This document shows positions 8,201-9,679 of a stretch of 9,679 bases of DNA, piece by piece. The stretch covers positions 1 through 9,679 of the forward strand of contig JASGFI010000115.1 of NCBI GenBank assembly GCA_047605615.1, given 5' to 3'. The translations under genes were made by a program, and so were the position numbers. The notes under the pieces were generated by a model. The model was given only the letters and a program-made list of their open reading frames with translations, was not told the DNA's origin and ran no database searches. How positions within the stretch are numbered: position 1 is the stretch's first letter; the number at the start of each line of letters is the position of its first letter. The stretch is from Taibaiella sp047605615. GTDB taxonomy: Bacteria; Bacteroidota; Bacteroidia; Chitinophagales; Chitinophagaceae.

Positions 8201-8924
8201 GCAAAATATCGTGTGCGTTGGCATCGGACTGGTCCACGTAGTGCGAATCGTTGGAGGCTATTACGGGTACCTTGTATTTGGCCGCAAACCGCAGCAGCAC
8301 TTCGTTGACCTTTATTTGCTCGGGCATTTCGTGGCGTTGCAGTTCTACGTAATAATCGTCGCCAAAAAGGCCGAGCCACCATTTAAATTCTTTTTCGGCC
8401 TCTTCTTCGCTTTTGCGCAATATGGCTTGCGGCACCGAGGCGCCTATGCAGCAGGTGGTAGCTATCAACCCTTCGTGGTATTTAACCACCAGCTCTTTGT
8501 CCACCCGGGGATATTTGCCATACAGGCCTTCCGTATAACCCAGCGAGCAGAGCTTTACCAGGTTTTTGTACCCGGTTTCGTCTTTGGCCAAAAACAACTG
8601 GTGGTATCGTTTGTCCTTGCCGTCTTCCTTGCTGAAGCTACGCTTGTGCCTGTCGGCCACCAAATATACTTCGCAGCCCACAATGGGCTTTACCACGGGT
8701 TCTTTTATGTCTATCATATCTTCGCCATCGAAGGTGGAGCCTACCGTTTTGGTGTTTTTCCATGCCTCCGACACGAATTGGAACACGCCGAACATATTGC
8801 CGTGGTCGGTAATGGCCACGGCGGGCATGCCGTCTTTTTCGGCTTTTTTGTACAAGCGGTTTATGGGCGATGCGCCATCGAGCAACGAAAACTGGGTATG
8901 GTTGTGTAGGTGGGAAAATTGCAT
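5286..8924 (-). CDS. dnaE: DNA polymerase III alpha subunit
   Basis: The catalytic subunit of the chromosomal replicase; it extends DNA from primers at the fork and is held to the template by the beta clamp. From ATG 8922-8924 the product is 1212 residues, typical for DnaE. In order: an N-terminal PHP domain (about 2-280) with HLHNHTQFSLLDGA, ITDHGN (Asp40/His41), GCEVYLV (Glu85), YHQLF (His108), Cys158/Cys159 and NDSH (Asp226/His228); a polymerase core with GPGRGSAAGS (392-401) and catalytic aspartates in MPDIDTDF (Asp434, Asp436) and KMDFLGL (Asp613); fingers with YRPGPL and AFNKSHSTCYALVAYQTA; a helix-hairpin-helix LGAIKGVGEAA (881-891); and an OB fold (about 1045-1125). The frame stays open to 9068, but the extra 48 residues match nothing, and MQFSHLHNHT is the expected N-terminus. 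No intein is seen. The gene stands alone, with its own promoter upstream. Confidence 0.98.
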   Translation of the reverse strand: MQFSHLHNHTQFSLLDGASPINRLYKKAEKDGMPAVAITDHGNMFGVFQFVSEAWKNTKTVGSTFDGEDMIDIKEPVVKPIVGCEVYLVADRHKRSFSKEDGKDKRYHQLFLAKDETGYKNLVKLCSLGYTEGLYGKYPRVDKELVVKYHEGLIATTCCIGASVPQAILRKSEEEAEKEFKWWLGLFGDDYYVELQRHEMPEQIKVNEVLLRFAAKYKVPVIASNDSHYVDQSDANAHDILLCINTGEKQSTPTNKEFADDDENRPKNTRFAFYNDQFYFKTKDEMSRLFSDIPQAIDNTQMIVDKIKPLKLEREILLPHFTVPAEFNDDQDKYLEHITWGGARERYKEITPEIEERINFELFTIRTMGFAGYFLIVSDFIKAGRDLGVFIGPGRGSAAGSAVAYCIGITNIDPIKYNLLFERFLNPDRKSMPDIDTDFDDEGRQKVIDYVVDKYGKNQVAHIVTYGTMAAKMSIKDVARVMDLPLQESNALAKMVPDKPGISLKRVLRAPIDQSAGGEKSLKEKEGLQEEDLQGVRMLREILEQPTLQGKILQEAEKLEGSVRNTGIHAAGIIIAPKDLSELIPVSSVKDVNLLITQYEGSIIENAGVIKMDFLGLKTLTIIKDALALIKRNHHIEISPDDLPLDDQRTYELYQRGDTNATFQFESPGMQKHLRDLKPDKFADLIAMNALYRPGPLQYIPDFIKRKHGLEKITYDLPEMEEYLADTYGITVYQEQVMLLSQKLAGFSKGDADVLRKAMGKKQIAVLNKMKVQFMEGAQAKGHPADKLEKIWTDWEAFAQYAFNKSHSTCYALVAYQTAYLKAHFPPEYMAAVMNNANSIEKITFFMEECQRMGIKVLGPDINESLKGFSVNKEGVVRFGLGAIKGVGEAAVEDIIAEREANGAFKDMFDMITRVNQRTVNKKSLEALVTAGAFDCFKEHHRAQYFHAPPLDPQTGIERIIKYGGNYHAAQSMTTNSLFGDVDMPDIKKPELPTCDAWSLHDLLEKEKDAIGIYLSGHPLDGFKFEMQHYNIVPIAEIEKFKGRQIRMAGFVSNPVHAFTKKGDPWGRLTLTDYSGNMELNFWRENYARYKDYIQESQKLMITGTYEESRFRPDTWEFKIQGVMLLGDVKAKHTKKLALNLPLEKVDMDFVQFLQQNIASHPGNCEIAIQITDEENGREMGMSSPSNRRLLLNDDLVEYLQAADIMYKVEVG

Positions 8925-8993
8925 TGTGTCTGTTCCTTTATTTACCGGCGGGCATTCTTTTCTCACGGAAAAAAGCCCCTGTTGACCAAAACA

Positions 8994-9023
8994 CAAAGTA
9001 ACAAAAAAGCGGTGAAGGTGCAA
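8994..9023 (-). promoter_or_regulatory. Promoter for dnaE
   Basis: On the minus strand TTG (complement of 9021-9023) is followed after exactly 19 bases by TTACTTTG (complement of 8994-9001). This fits the Bacteroidota TTG-N19-TAnnTTTG promoter with one mismatch. Transcription would begin near 8987, leaving a leader of about 60 bases and excluding ATG 9068 as the start of dnaE. Confidence 0.55.
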
Positions 9024-9083
9024 GGGGGTTTTTGCGCACATTCGAGGGTTACCAGCCATTTTAGACACGACCGCATAGGTGGT

Positions 9084-9543
9084 TGGACAGTCCAGTGCTG
9101 ACTTTTAGAAAAAATTATCCGACAGACAAGCGCCTAAAACACCAGTAACGGTCAACTGAAACGGAAAGTTGTAAGGCATTAGTAACTAAGTATAGATAAC
9201 TCATTGTTGGGTTTCAAAAACAATAAGGACAAACTGTACACCATCATGTAAATCCTTTTGGAATAGCACTTTGTGCGCCTCCTGAATCTTGCCAGGTAAT
9301 GCCTTATCCTGCTGTTGTAGCCTTCCACCGTAAAAATTTCCGCCTTCGATTGCAGGTGTTTCCCGTCCGGGATGAATTCCGCATAGCTTTTCCGCTAATC
9401 CGTGCAATACACACCGGTTTCGATGCCCTTTACCTTGTCCCAAAGCCTTAGCCCGGTTTCCGTGCCCCTGTTCCCGACGACGAAATCAAGGTATCGTTTC
9501 CCCTCCCTGTCAACTGCAATCCATATCCAACAGTAGTTTTTTC
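9084..9543 (-). mobile_element. Remnant of an IS1-family insertion sequence
   Basis: This is the 3' part of a decayed IS1-like element reading leftward, containing the transposase pseudogene at 9179-9543. Its outer end is uncertain. GTGCTGACTTT (9095-9105) resembles the GTACTGATTT at the tip of the neighbouring element (9545-9554) and may be its old terminal repeat, just inside a small palindrome TGGACAGTCCA (9084-9094). The 9106-9178 stretch holds no other gene. The remnant's right side ends abruptly at about 9543, where a second element begins. Confidence 0.55.
9179..9543 (-). pseudogene. IS1-family transposase, C-terminal fragment with internal stop
   Basis: Read leftward from 9543, the frame gives KNYCWIWIAVDREGKRYLDF, then LDFVVGNRGTETGLRLWDK, YCTD, a stop, RKSYAEFIPDGKHLQSKAE, TVEGYNSRIRHYLARFRRR and TKCYSKRIYMMVYSLSLLF, ending at TAA (9179-9181). 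This matches the catalytic half of IS1-type DDE transposases: TD carries the second acidic residue and TVEGYNSRIR the final glutamate. The expected TDYWKSYAEF is broken by TAG at 9395-9397 in place of the Tyr codon, with Trp changed to Arg next to it. The N-terminal half, with the zinc ribbon and first Asp, is missing. The gene is therefore both truncated and interrupted and cannot make transposase. Confidence 0.85.
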
Positions 9544-9562
9544 GGTACTGATTTAAAATGTA

Positions 9563-9578
9563 TGCTATAATGATAGCA
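9563..9578. repeat. Hairpin just inside the second IS end
   Basis: TGCTAT (9563-9568) and ATAGCA (9573-9578) form a perfect 6-bp stem with an AATG loop. It lies between the presumed IS tip and the -7 box at 9588, so it would appear only in transcripts entering from outside the element. It also contains TATAAT (9566-9571). Confidence 0.4.
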
Positions 9579-9587
9579 GCGAGGAAT

Positions 9588-9595
9588 TACCTTTG
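9588..9595 (+). promoter_or_regulatory. Candidate -7 box for the IS transposase
   Basis: TACCTTTG matches TAnnTTTG exactly and ends 9 bases before the transposase ATG at 9605. There is no TTG at -33 spacing. If used, the transcript would have almost no 5' leader. Confidence 0.4.
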
Positions 9596-9604
9596 TTACT
9601 CGTT

Positions 9605-9679
9605 ATGAGCAAGATAACGATAAGAATAAATTGTCCTCACTGCCAGAGCATGAAGGTCAAAAAAACGGCAAGAAACCAA
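9605..9679 (+). CDS. IS1-like transposase, N-terminal fragment (cut by window end)
   Basis: Twenty-five codons are visible from ATG 9605 to the end of the window, open throughout. They encode MSKITIRINCPHCQSMKVKK and five more residues. The CPHC pair near the N-terminus, followed by a basic stretch, is the first half of the zinc ribbon found at the start of IS1-family transposases (InsA-like), which binds the terminal repeats. Position and orientation agree with an element whose left end is at about 9544. It is opposite in orientation to the adjacent transposase remnant. Other small zinc-ribbon proteins start similarly, so the call rests partly on context. Confidence 0.65.
   Translation, partial: MSKITIRINCPHCQSMKVKKTARNQ

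Larger units (their letters stand above)
9544..9679 (+). mobile_element. Left end of a second IS1-like element, runs off the window
   Basis: Homology to the leftward transposase stops at about 9543. From 9544 the sequence GGTACTGATTTAAAATGTAT resembles an IS1-family terminus, which starts with GG and contains TACTGATTTA a little further in. A transposase start follows 61 bases later. The exact end and any target duplication cannot be fixed, because the right end lies outside the window. Confidence 0.55.

Noticed and set aside
8022..8909. 295-codon + strand open frame opposite the dnaE PHP domain
   Set aside because: Antisense shadow of dnaE, with the same biased composition and no recognisable motif.
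9201..9443. 80-codon - strand open frame
   Set aside because: It is an alternative frame of the IS1-family transposase remnant; the frame ending at 9179 carries the real homology.

Overview
The window looks like chromosomal DNA from a member of the Bacteroidota. Three things point there. Shine-Dalgarno sites are absent. Sequences matching the phylum's sigma-ABfrM-type promoter (-7 box TAnnTTTG, -33 box TTG) sit upstream of several genes. The GpsA, Hpt and IS1-type transposase variants read like those of this phylum. Ile is often written ATA. I cannot place it more finely; Chitinophagales or a relative is only a guess.

Layout, left to right. infC (translation initiation factor IF-3, + strand) is followed by a 273-bp stretch with no convincing gene, where rpmI and rplT would normally follow. 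Next is a secreted protein of unknown function (+) built from about ten 35-residue repeats. It converges on gpsA (-), which makes sn-glycerol 3-phosphate for phospholipids. gpsA diverges across 108 bp from a short MutS-family ATPase (+) that lacks the mismatch-recognition domains. hpt (purine salvage, +) comes next and converges on dnaE (-), the replicative polymerase III alpha subunit, which fills 3.6 kb. A weak stem-loop lies between the last two.

The right end (about 9.08 kb onward) is mobile DNA. A decayed IS1-family transposase (-), cut at its 5' end and carrying an in-frame TAG, appears to be interrupted at about 9543/9544 by the left end of a second IS1-like element. That element's transposase starts at 9605 (+) with a CPHC zinc-ribbon motif and runs off the window.

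Most genes are independent housekeeping functions (translation, lipid precursor, purine salvage, replication) rather than one pathway. I see no defence island, CRISPR, tRNA, rRNA or gene cluster suggesting a new multi-gene system. The points most worth a second look are the repeat protein and the nested insertion sequences.
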